Source of the DNA: Nectonema munidae
Lineage: Eukaryota > Nematomorpha > Nectonematoida > Nectonematidae
Assembly: GCA_030549495.1 (NCBI GenBank)
Contig: JAUIRK010000925.1
Coordinates: 558,001-622,000 of the forward strand
Direction: 5' to 3'
Length of the DNA: 64,000 bases
Made by a program: the position numbers and the translations under genes
Notes under the pieces: generated by a model
Told to the model about the DNA's origin: nothing
The model's input: only the letters and a program-made list of their open reading frames with translations
Database searches by the model: none
In this document: positions 12,213 to 23,200 of the stretch, one piece after another
How positions within the stretch are numbered: the stretch's first letter is position 1
How the letters are laid out: every line of letters starts with the position of its first letter

Positions 12213-15200
12213 ATGAAAATTAATACGCTTTCTTCTGTGATCATTCTCTTCTTTTTCCTCTTCATCTCCTGTCTCCTCTCTTACAGTAGTGTTGTTCGAA
12301 ATCCGGCAAGTTTTTTCTCCTACATTCCACTATTTAATTCATTCTTCTTTTTTTTTTAGAAAAAGGCTGCATTGACTTGCTCACCTTCTTGCAGGGAAGA
12401 TCAATGCTGTGCTTTTGATACTCGTCAAAGTAATTTTCTTCTTTCTTTTAATGTCAAATCCAAGGAATTTCAAAGAACTTTTGAACAATATTTTTATTAA
12501 AAATGAGGAATATTGTATATTTTTCTTAGCAATGATTATAAAAAATTTCACAGAGTTTAAGCCAACGTTTCTCGACGTGTTTTTGCCTAATCTTTCAAGT
12601 AACTTGATACAAAATCGGACAAAAAAGATATCAAAGATTTAGCTTAACCGTCAAATGCTCAATCTATACATACATATGCCGACCATGAAGAGGAATAAAA
12701 CTTAAAGAGCTTATCCCTCTATTTCTCACGGAACCCTTAGCGATTCTTTGCAGAACACGAGAGTGTCGGCAACATCAATTGCTTATTTTTTTTTCTACTT
12801 ATTATTATATGAAATGTTTTATCTCTTTCTTTTGGGATAATTTTCTTAACCTTTTTTTTTAAACATCTCGATTAAGTTCGCCTACCTTTGTCCTTTCCGA
12901 ACTTATTTCACTTTGCACTGATGAAAAGTCTTTAAAAGAATCAATTATAACGGTATCTTCTTATTTTTAAATTTAAGCGAATACTCTATTTACAAGTTTA
13001 ATGTGAGCATAACATATGTATTTACAATTAGATACTAATAATATTCAAGTATTTTATATGTTTAATACTCCTCTACACTTTACTTGCCCTAATCTTATAT
13101 TCTTCTTTCCACTCCATCTTCCTTGCATTCTTCTAACGGCTGTGTTGATCTGAGGAAGGCCAGCCTGCTCAAAAATTAATTTGAAAAAAATTTTTTACTT
13201 TTTATTTAATTTGAATATCACAGGCATACAATCGCAGTTAAATTAAAAAATCTTAGAAGCTTCGTTAAGATTTAGAACTTCGAAAACTTCATTTAACGTC
13301 CTTTCATCCCGAATGAAAGAAGAAATTCTATTTCTGGGGCATTGGGAATTGAACCCGAAATCTTTGGAATGAAATCCCTTATGTCTAGCCACCATGCTGA
13401 CGGCGCCACCATACAATTTTATGTTTTTCCAGGTAAGGCCGTTTACTGTTTCATTTTGAACAGCTTTTCCAGAACTAGTGTGTAGTACAGGTTTTTCTTA
13501 ATTTCTCATTATCCTAACTCCTCTCGTAACTTTGATTAATTAAACTGTCAACTAATTCTATAATTTTTAACAAATAAAAGATGAATCGTCAGTAACGCAT
13601 ACTTTTTTGCTAATGATATGCTATTGTGAGTTCTTACACTTAAATAATTTTATGAAAAGTGATTATACTACCGTTTTTTGTATTCTTTGATTCCTTACAG
13701 AATGTAAAAAATATAAGCGTTACCAAATCACCCTATAAGGGTTAGCTACTTCAATGTTGGCTTTTGATACTTATAAAAACTTGAAAATATCAAATAAAGT
13801 GCCGATAAACTATCTCATTTTTTATGCCTCCTATTATTTTGAAATTATTCTGAGAACAGACAGTTTCATTTTAAATAGTGAAAATTGCTTTATTAGTTTA
13901 TTTTGTCTCCTTTCTCTCTTATGTTAATTATGTAGCAAATTTTCCAATTTTAAGTAAAAGGTAAGGTAAAGGTAGCGTAGGTGTGTTTTCATTGACAAGA
14001 CATTGATGTACTGCTTATGTCAAACTATGAAGAAATTGGTATCGATGAGGAATCGAACCCAGAAGCTCCGTGCTGAGTCTATCATCTCAACCAACTTGCC
14101 ACGCCACCCATAGAGTATGCTGTAGTCGATACGTCAAAATAGTTTTCAAAAAACTTAAGTTATGCTGTAAAATTTTTGTTGAAGCTCTATAACTTTTTCT
14201 GGTAGGTTTTTTTTCCTTAAAAGTTATTATAAAAGACAAATCATTGCAAAAGGTTAAAAGTGGTTATTTTAAAAAATCAAATTATTTTAAAAACATTGTA
14301 TGTCCTATTTTTGGAATTTTTGATATAGCAAATAATTATGCGCATCTTTAAATTTCACATATTGTGCGGGATTAGGTCAAGAATAATATGTTTAATTAAG
14401 ATATTAAAAGACATCACATTAAATTTTGTTAGCTCAACATTATTTTTTTTTATTATTTTTTAAGACGATGACATGAACGGTTTCTTTTAAAGATGACAAA
14501 AAACAATTAATTTAATTAATATGTTTGAAATTTTTTGTTGAGAAAAAATTAAGTAAAATGTACAAATATAAAATAAAATTTTAGATGGCTAAAATTGGCC
14601 TATAATAATCCAAATAAGTAAAATAAATTAAAAAATATAAGCCAAAAATTTTATGAAATTTATAAAAAAAAAGAATCTAGCAAAAAATTTGTGAATTAAA
14701 ATTATTCTAAAATTAAAAATAATTTTTTAAGCAAAAATTTTAAATTTTAAGTTTTAAAGTATTTTTTTATGCTCAACCCCAACCCACGAGGTTCCAACTT
14801 GCAAAAATAAATAATTTGCCAATTAATATTAATTACCGACGGATCGGTTTTGACTGAAGTTCTTATCGGTGCATCTCTAGTTCCAAGCATATTTTTAAGT
14901 GTCCACTATTCTAAACAAACAGCTTATACCTTTATATGATAGTTAATTTACATCAGGGGCGCGCATCAGGGGGTGGGGGCGAAAATCCTATTCGCCCCAA
15001 TAATTTTGGATTTTTTTAAACTAGTGTATATGCGGTATGTAATTTTTAAGTAGCTTTTGTGAAACTTTGGCATAAAGATGAATTGAATTTTTTTTATTGT
15101 TATAAGCTCAATTGGTCAATTTTTTCTTCGCCAAAGTATCTTGAAATAAAACATTTTTTATTTATTTCAATGAATTATTTTAGTTTTTATTATGGGTCAT

Positions 15201-18200
15201 GCATGAGTGACCCAAAATGACTTAAATTGTTAAAAAAGTAGACCTATATTTATTTTTAATCATCATATATATGCGAGAATGCTGATTCACAAGTATGGTG
15301 GAGAAATAATGGATGTTAAAATAAAGGCATCTTTCTAGAGAAGTGAATGATATGTCCAAGAACTTGAGCTAAAAAACTTTGCTTTCATTTCAAAATCGTT
15401 TTTGATTTTTATACTTCAAATTCAAAAGAACATTCTTCAATTATTCCTTATCTACGAAATTGTTTGAACTGCTTGGCAGACAAAATCTTAAATACCAGAG
15501 GCCATACTTTTGTCCTCGGGACCGTTTTGGGCGTCCTTGAAATATGCATTGGCAGGACCAAATACATACCAATAGGCATTGGAGGTAGTATAGAGGCACC
15601 CCCTCCCCTCCAAACCTTAGGGGAAGGGTGCGAACTTTTTTTTTTATAATTTTCAAAATTTATTATAAAAGAATTTTTGTCCAATGAACACACTTCCATT
15701 ATTATCTGACATTATATTTGCACGGTAAGCTCTCAATACCTCGATAACTGGACCACTTTTATCAAATAAAAATGTCCTTGTTTGTTATTCTCATTGCATC
15801 ACTACCTTTTAGCTCAGGGGTTTTCAAACTGGAGTCCGCGTGCCGCGAAGAAGTTCCTTGGGGGATCGAGAAGGGGACTCTGAGTGAATCGTTTTGCGAT
15901 AAATATTGCACAGATATTGCTTCATTTTTGTCAATAAGTCACATTTAAAAAGAAGAAATAAGTTAGTCTTTTAATAAATGAGTACAATTTTTTTTATTGT
16001 TTTTCATGCCCAATTTTATAGATATAAATTTCCAAAGCCCGTCAAGTGAAGCTTGCACTGGAAGTGAAGCATTTGAGTTCAGTAAACAAAACTATTGACA
16101 ATTTTAAGTGAATGATTGCACAAATTCTGATTTGATAATATATAAATATTTTTGCAAATTATTAAGCGTGGTTTGAAGGGCTTCTATAAACTTTCAAAAA
16201 ACATGTCTTGTCCAAAAGTCCTCCAAAATAGGAGAACATTTGATATTGCCAAATGTAATATCAAATATATCATGTTGAATGTGCAAAGAAGTTCTGAACA
16301 GTTGAAGCATATCTTCTTGTCAATAGAAGACTAAGCACGGGCAGGAAAGGATAAACTTTTAAGCTTTGAACTATAGGGTTCTTATATTAGTTATGTGCCC
16401 TTGTCAAAAATTTACCGATTCTCTACTGGCTAAATTACTGCATATGATCAAATAGATTTGAAATAATAATATTAAGAATTAACCTTACAACAAAAAAAGT
16501 AATACGGGAACTCAAAAATCTTTTAAAAAAGATATATATATATATAATTTGAAAATTGAAAATTATTAAGGAGTGGGGCGAAAGGTTTTTCGCCCCCTCG
16601 CCTCGGGGTGTGCGCCCCTGTTGTTGTAATGTGAGCTGATAAGTCCTCTTCTATCAAAACTTTTGTATTTTAGCGTAATTAATTATATTTTGTTCCATGC
16701 CCATTTAAAAAGTATTCCATGTGGTCAGAGATCTTGAGGGAAACAAAGTTAGAAAGGGTTTGTGCTACGGTCTCTAAATTGCGCACTTTCCAAACTTCTG
16801 CATTCCATCCCATTTTCAAATACATTTTTTGAATGCCTCCTCTAAATTGTTTGTTTTAATTTATTTTTTTCTTGTGCAATTTTTAAAATTTTATATTTTT
16901 GTAAAACTTCTGGCAGTTTGTTTCATGAAATGGCGTTTTCTTAATTTACCTTACTGCCTCTTTTTCAAGAAGATATATGTTCTCTCTTTTTATTGTTATC
17001 AAAATGTCCTGCCTCTCACACTTAACTTTATTTGCCATGCTCAAAGGAACTTTTGTAGACTCCTTTCACACAGAGTTCTACTTTTACCAGTATACTCAAA
17101 CCGTAGTCTACTAAAAACACACTGAAACAAATAATGCATCTCTCTTAAGCGACCTAAATAACTAACTGTCTAACTAAAATCAATCTAATTTATTTTTTAC
17201 AATAAATTTTACCAAATCCCGCAAGTTTCCAATGGGCTTTTATCCTGTCTCACCGAATTAATCAGCGCCTGACGATCATTCAACAAACTCCTAACGTTCA
17301 ACATCTCTTTGATCAGGAAAGCAATTGTAAATCTTTCAGCAATCTTAAAAACCTTCATACTTGGATGTTGGCTTTTAGGTTTAAAAATATGATTCTTGAT
17401 CTGATTTATCTTTTTTGCCTTCTTTACCATGAGGTGCCTTTTCGCTTCAGATGAGATTCTTTAATCGTTAGCCTCTTTGAACTAAAACTCATAAACCTCA
17501 CATTCACTCTATGACTTCTCGCTTTCAAAAAGTTAATCAGAGGGTTTAATGATTTGAATCAAGCGTTTGGAGCCTCAATGGAAGTGATATTCCTTGCTTA
17601 AAAACGTATGGTAAATATCTTTTTAACCCAATCAGTGAGTAATTATCACTTGTCAATCTTAAATATATCTTTATATCGTTAAATATGCAGATTTCTGATA
17701 CAAAATGTTTGAATGAATATCCCTAGCTTAAAATCACTAGGAAAAAATACAAGGAACTCGCAATTTCAAAGCGAAATGAACAGTAGAATGGTGAAATAAA
17801 AAGAAAGAGGAGAGGAAAAGTTATTACATGAAGTGAAGCTCAAAGTTTGACACTTTTAAATATGGGTCAGTATCCAACTCTTTTCCTTCATCTTTTTTAA
17901 ACAAATTATAAATATTGCGTTTCATTTCAATGTTTATTTTGAATAAAGAATACTTTTTTTGTTTCCATTAATTTAATTACTTATTATATTTCTATAAAAA
18001 ATGGAAATCTAAATTTTTTTTGACATTTTAATTTTTAGGAATAATTAAAAATAATCCAATATATCTCAATGTTCTTAACCATTATTTTAATTCCATTATT
18101 TTATGTTTAAAAGCCTTAATAAACCCAAATCTCAAAAATTTTCGAAATCTGACTTTGTTTTCCAAAAATCAAATAATTTCAAATACTTTTTGGAATATTT

Positions 18201-18685
18201 GCGTAAAAATTGACACCCGATATGTTTAAAATTTTGAAATGGTCATCATTAAATAGCCTAAATAAGTAGCACCAATACGGTAAAAAAAATGAAAATGAGT
18301 TTTTATAAAAATGTACATAAGTGCTGTTAAATTATACGATAGCTTGTGGTCCTCTCCCTACAATGATTGCTATTTTTCAGATAAGCACGCTATACTCGGA
18401 TGAAGACCTAAGCACTACATACTGATCATCACTTTCTGCTATGTATATCTTTCCTTTCTCTTGTGCTACGTGCTATGACTAATTCTTTGACATGAGGTTT
18501 TGTTTAAAGCCTAGTGATCATTTTTCTCACTTTAAGGAAACCTGGGTTGCTATGCAAAAACAAAGAAAGGAAGTTTTTGTCCTCTGAACGTGTCGAAAGG
18601 AATAAAGGACTCAACGTGTGGTTGCAAACCAGGATTGACGTGCAAATCTAGATCCAGTGGCTCTGCGTGGGGCCGTTGTACATGA
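12213..18685 (+). CDS. Secreted ten-cysteine peptide, prokineticin/astakine-like (three exons)
   Basis: Exons 12213-12305, 12360-12429 and 18537-18685 join in phase (0, then 1) into 103 residues. Residues 1 to about 26 form a signal peptide (MKINTLSSVIILFFFLF followed by a polar stretch). The mature part has ten cysteines at 38, 42, 47, 48, 59, 69, 82, 84, 90 and 102, that is C-x3-C-x4-CC-x10-C-x9-C-x12-C-x-C-x5-C-x11-C. This closely follows the spacing of prokineticins and of the wider colipase-like fold. The vertebrate AVITGA start is absent, so action on a prokineticin-type receptor cannot be assumed. Arthropod astakines of this fold act as blood-cell cytokines; a similar role here is only inference. 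Intron 1 is 54 bp with a GC donor (CCG|GCAAGT). Intron 2 is about 6.1 kb and packed with transposons. The family call rests on cysteine spacing and on GSFCPL and CGCKPGLTC. Confidence 0.8.
12306..12359 (+). other. GC-AG mini-intron of the secreted-peptide gene
   Basis: The 54-base intron starts GCAAGT after CCG, which is the consensus for the minor GC donor class, and ends in a run of T then TAG. Without splicing the frame hits a TAG at the acceptor. With splicing, the signal peptide joins the first cysteines in phase 0. Confidence 0.7.
12563..12770. mobile_element. Short hAT-like non-autonomous element in intron 2
   Basis: The left end CAACGTTTCTCGACG and the right portion, which on minus reads AAGGGTTCCGTGAGAAATAG, match the two ends of the 6740-7142 element. 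It looks like a shorter, more decayed member of that family. Confidence 0.4.
13336..13412 (-). repeat. tRNA-derived SINE of a second type
   Basis: On minus, GGTGGCGCCGTCAGCATGG is followed about 40 bases later by the B box GGGTTCAATTCC. Just outside lies TTTCATTCGGGATGAAAGGA, which resembles a CTTCGGGAGGGACGTTAA-like motif that I associate with SINEs of some invertebrates. This tail differs from that of the SINE at 3274 and 42656, so it is a separate family. Confidence 0.5.
13959..14110 (-). repeat. tRNA-derived SINE, copy 3 (diverged)
   Basis: On minus the tRNA-like head reads GGCGTGGCAAGTTGGTTGAG with the B box GGGTTCGATTCC. The body shares CATAGTTTGACAT and GTCAATGAAAACAC with the copy at 3274-3427, and the tail is CTACCTTTACCTTACC. 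The head has the best A and B boxes of the copies in the window. Confidence 0.65.
14954..16620. mobile_element. hAT-like element with long GC-rich terminal repeats (1.67 kb)
   Basis: The left end CAGGGGCGCGCATCAGGGGG and, on minus, the right end CAGGGGCGCACACCCCGAGG form an imperfect terminal inverted repeat of about 35 bases that finishes with GGGGGCGAAAA on both sides. Each end also holds its own hairpin (GGGGCGAA...TTCGCCCC). No transposase frame is recognisable inside. Sequence starting CAGGGGTTTTCAAACTGG at 15815 looks like the end of a further hAT inserted within it. The expected 8-bp target duplication is not visible. Confidence 0.6.
15815..15882 (+). mobile_element. hAT terminal sequence nested in the 14954-16620 element
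   Basis: CAGGGGTTTTCAAACTGG followed by AGTCCGCGTGCCGCGAAG is close to the classic hAT/Charlie end (CAGNGGTTCTCAAACTGGGGTCCGCG). The other end was not identified. It may sit near 16350, after a short open stretch of unknown identity at 16152-16334. Confidence 0.5.
16625..18536 (+). other. Intron 2 remainder, no gene seen
   Basis: AT-rich intronic sequence before the last exon of the secreted-peptide gene. At 17071-17102 a 32-base stretch recurs at 27679-27710 with one difference, marking an unnamed dispersed repeat. Confidence 0.4.
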
Positions 18686-18758
18686 TGAAGTGGTTGGCTT
18701 ATCCCGTTTCTTCGCTTTCAAAGTCGCTTCATCATGCTATCGCAAACACAAGAGCATC

Positions 18759-18764
18759 AATAAA
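18759..18764 (+). terminator. Poly(A) signal AATAAA of the secreted-peptide gene
   Basis: AATAAA lies 74 bases after the TGA at 18683-18685 on the plus strand, a normal distance for a short 3' UTR. Confidence 0.6.
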
Positions 18765-18776
18765 TTGTTCTAATCG

Positions 18777-18782
18777 TTTATT
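18777..18782 (-). terminator. Poly(A) signal AATAAA of the convergent gene
   Basis: On minus, AATAAA occurs three bases after the TAA stop at 18787-18785. The two convergent genes therefore have signals only 13 bases apart, and their transcripts probably overlap at the 3' ends. Confidence 0.55.
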
Positions 18783-18784
18783 TT

Positions 18785-20197
18785 TTAACTTTGATATCCT
18801 GGAAGAAGAATGCCTTGTTGCCGATACAATCCAAAAGAGAGGCCTTCCCACGTTAGAGCGGAGGAAGGGAGACGAGTTCTTGGAAACAACCTCTCGTCAA
18901 AGATTCTGCGAGGATGGTTATTTGTGGGCGGGATCGTCTCAGCGAATTGGTAGAATGCGTAGTTACACGTCTCCCCAATTATTTCCAGGACGCACGCTAC
19001 GTAGCTGAGTTGTCTGGCAGCGCTCGTGGTAGGCTGTACCCAGTCCGGGCAAGGCAGGCAGTGCGGGTTATTCGCTGTTCTGAACGGAATCGTCGTCATG
19101 GCATTCGGGTTGGCGTCGACGTTCGGAGACACAAATTGCACCCATCCTTTGTACACTTGGATACGGTTTGTGATGGGTATGATGTTTGTTGTTGTCGTGG
19201 GCGCCGAAGTTGTTGTATCTAAAATGGAGTAAGTGGAAAGAAAGCATTAGTACGAAAATGGCGCTCAGAATTTGAGTATTCGACTCATCTCATAATCTAT
19301 CAATAATAATTCTGCTACTCATTCTTTCCAATATGCCTTCACTGCATTCTTATTCATAACATTTTGGTTAACTTTTTAATTTTAATAATTTTTGCTACCA
19401 GATAAATTTATACTTTTTGGTTATAAACGGATAGCGAATTCCTTTTGGATACATAAATTGATAAGACAGATATTTTGTTTTTTTTTCTTTTTTGTTTTTC
19501 AAACTAAGCCACTTTTGAAGTTTTCATTACATTTCATTTTCCACGATAAAGAAAGTAAACACTTCTTATCGAGCAACTCAAACATAAGAAAGATTTTTAA
19601 CATCTGTCCTGGCACAATTCTCTAAAAACTCTAATTTATTTTAAAGGATATATTTCGATATAAGACCACACAAATTTAAATTTAATACCGCACAAAGAGA
19701 ATATAAAATTAATTGTAGAGAACATTATCAAGAAGCATAACTTTTGCACAAATCGATCTCCATTTATTTATAGCTAAATCAAACACAGATCAAATTTTCT
19801 TATAAAAAGAAACTAAAATTGTGTCCTTTTTATATATATCAAATCATAAACAAACATGAAAGGATTAAGTTGACTAAAATTTTCATTTCTAGTTTATCGT
19901 CATTTTGATAAAATAAGTAATATTTTCTTAAATAAATCAACTAAAGTAAATCTCAATCGAAAATTTTGTTATGCATTACTGTAAATGATTTCTCCCGGAA
20001 TTGGACAACAGCAACCATACTGGTCCCCAGAAACTCTGTCACAAAAGTAGTCATCTGGGCATTGTTGCAGACCAAAGCTTGCTCCACACATCACTCCATC
20101 TAGCGCACTGTCGCTTGAACACTCTCTGCAAGCTATTCAATAAAAATAATGCACTTTCTTATATCGTGTGTGTGTGTGGGTGGGTGGGTGTGTGTGT

Positions 20198-20242
<45 letters not shown>

Positions 20243-23200
20243 TTTTGTTTTTACATATTAGTCAAATTGGAACTATCATTACTTTTTAATAATACAGCGT
20301 TTTAAAAAGAAAAGAACAGTCAATTTTAATGAGATGTTTGAGGTTGCTTTGTAGAAACACTGTCATAAATGTTTGGTTGATTGTTAAATCGTGTTATAAG
20401 AAGATCCGATTTACTTAGGTAAATTACTAAAATATTAAAAAAAACTTATTTTAGACTTATTTAGTAACTTATTTACTTTTTTTTACTTAAGTTGTAGAGA
20501 ACGGCATCAAGTGTTTGATTGTTCTGGATGCCATTTCAGGGTCCTCATTTTATCGTGATCTTTGTTTTTACTACCTTACTCACTCTACTGTACTGTGCTT
20601 AATTTCGTCGTCGATGATAAAATTTTGCTGTCTGTAATATTGTAAAGAAATTTAATGTACTATTATTTTTCAAATAGTAGGCTAGCGAGCCAATAGGAAG
20701 ACAAAAAAATAACCCTCTTTGTTTCATAGAAAAAGTAACCACTAAAAGTAGTAAAGATAATAGTTTTATGTTTAAAGAAAAAATTAAAACTAGAGAAAAT
20801 GAATCCAATATTTTATGAAATATACATTTATTGAAGCCCATCGATTGAAGGGAAAAGCTCTCCCCCTCTTCTCTCCCAACTTTATTTTGCTCCATAGAAC
20901 TTCTTTCAAATTTATAAAGTATGAACTTGGGAGTCCGTGATCCCAGATTGGGAACCACTGATCTATGCCATTCTTATTTATATTTTATCTTTTTGCCATA
21001 GAATATTTCTTTAAAAAGTTGATCTAAAAATGTTTTTAATAACGATCGTTCAATTAAACATCTTAAAGCTGTATAATCCAAATGAGATTTGCAAAAATAT
21101 GTTGAATATGTTAGCTTAATGAACATCATTTTGATCTGACCTATTGGTCCCAAACTTATTTGTTTAAATCCTTTCCTCAATATAGCAGAACTTAATAATT
21201 TTCTGTTTTTAATAGATTCTTTTCTGTTTTTAATAGATTCTAGTTTTGCTCAATTATTTTTCTATTGTATATGTATGCATGTTGGTCTGTATGTAATGTC
21301 TTGTGGATAATTAATGTCTATATTTACAAAATTCATAATCTTTCAGATAATTTGTTCCAGAACTTTGCACTTTAATTGCCAATACAAGTAAAATCTAAAA
21401 AAAAAATTTGAGTTTAATGGTAGTTATTTTAAATACAAAATCTAAACAAAAAAAATTAATCTTTCTCTTATCCCGCCAGATTCTAAACGAGGTGATATCT
21501 TTTCCCAAGTTTATTTTCCCTTACACTACGAAAATACGAAGGGAGTTCATTACATCTTATTTTCATTTGTCAGAAATCAACGTTTTACAATGCCCTCTGA
21601 TGTTTGCCAGCAATGGATGAAGCAAAGTCGGTATCCATACAAAAACAAAGGGAGAGAAAGGAATACTTTATAGTTCTGGACTTTACAGGTCTGAAAAGTT
21701 TTCATATTCCCACAGTGGCGTCTTTTTCAAGATTGCGAAAGATTAGAAAGTTAACACGCTTTCTACTCCTTTACAATCTTGAAAACGATTCAAACATTCG
21801 TAATATGGAAACATTTTTTTTTACCTGTAAAGTTGATAATAATTTGGAATAACCTTTTCACTCCCTTTGTTTTATTGTTTCCTTAGTTTCTTAGAATTCT
21901 GAAGAAATCACTCTAAAAAATTTAAAGCTGTCAATATGCATTCCAACCAAATTTGTGAAAAAATAATAAAAATTTGTAAAAATTTAATTGCTAGTAAAAT
22001 AAAAATATAATTTGAAAATAATTGTCAAAAAAAGTTTAAATAAAAGTGACACACGTCAAAACAAAATCAAAAATGTATTTGGTATTTTATACTATCACTT
22101 TACAATATGTTTAGTTTTCTAAATGTACGTTCTAGTCATATAAAACGAATAAGAGGAAGTGTTTTTATAATTAATTTTAATTGGAAGTTATTTTCACGTC
22201 TAATTTTATTTTCAGTTAAATCGAATCCTTCAATGAATTATGAAAAGCCGTTTGAAAAAATTTCCCAGTCCATAACACTTGACCCCTAAGAGTTAAATTT
22301 GCGATTTTGATGCTGCAAACTTTATTTATGTACAATTTTTATATTGAACTGAAATAGTAATATGTATTAATAATAATTGTTAAATTAAGTTTTCAAGAAA
22401 AAAAAGACCTCAATTTTGATATAACTTTGACTTCTTATTGGTAAAAAAATCGTTATTCTTTATTCACTCACTCTTTCTGTACAATTGATGTAAAGAAATT
22501 TTGGGGTTGATGCATTTTTCAGCAAAACGGCGCCAAACAACGTGACATCCACAAATTTTAAAATTTTATAATATTTGATTAAAAGTAAAAATTTTCCTTC
22601 TTTTTTTTAAATAAATCACCTATTCATGTTTTTAGCATCTAATAAGGTTATATAAGCTATTGTTGAAAAAATTTTTTTTTTAATTTTTATGATCGGTTCA
22701 CACAATCCGATTTTGTATTGCTAATATTCAAAATATATTATGTTAAGATAATGTTAGATGTTAATGTTTTTTTAACTTTTTTATATTTTTTAGCTTCAAA
22801 TTTGTTTAATTCCAATTTTTTCCAATATTTTTTTAGACATTCCTGTTTTTTGCTTTATGATCAAGATCAGATTGAAATAAACAAGTAAAAAAAGATTTTA
22901 TTCTAAAAAAATGACATGAGTCTCCCATCAATCTTTGCTTTTTTTGAAAATTTTAAATTCATCTAATTTTTATTTCAATACTTTATAGGGAAAAAATTTA
23001 AAAATTTCTCTATTTATTTCAAATAAATTGATTATTTGGAATTAGCGATCCATCTTTATCACAATACGTTTTCGATATTTTCAAAGTCTCTGTGTCCTCA
23101 AAATTTAATTTCACATATATTCAACAAATATACAAGTATTATACATTTTAAGAATCCTCTCATTACTCTTTCCAATAATTTCAACTATGTATTATTTTGC

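Noticed and set aside
15441-15699. Open frames of 60-83 codons on both strands
   Set aside because: They lie in a repeat inside the hAT-like element; a GCACCC...GGGTGC hairpin and shared sequence with 5913-5965 explain them.
18667-19222. Plus-strand frames opposite the last exon of the minus gene
   Set aside because: The minus frame is longer, has an acceptor, phase and a stop next to a poly(A) signal; the plus frames are shadows.
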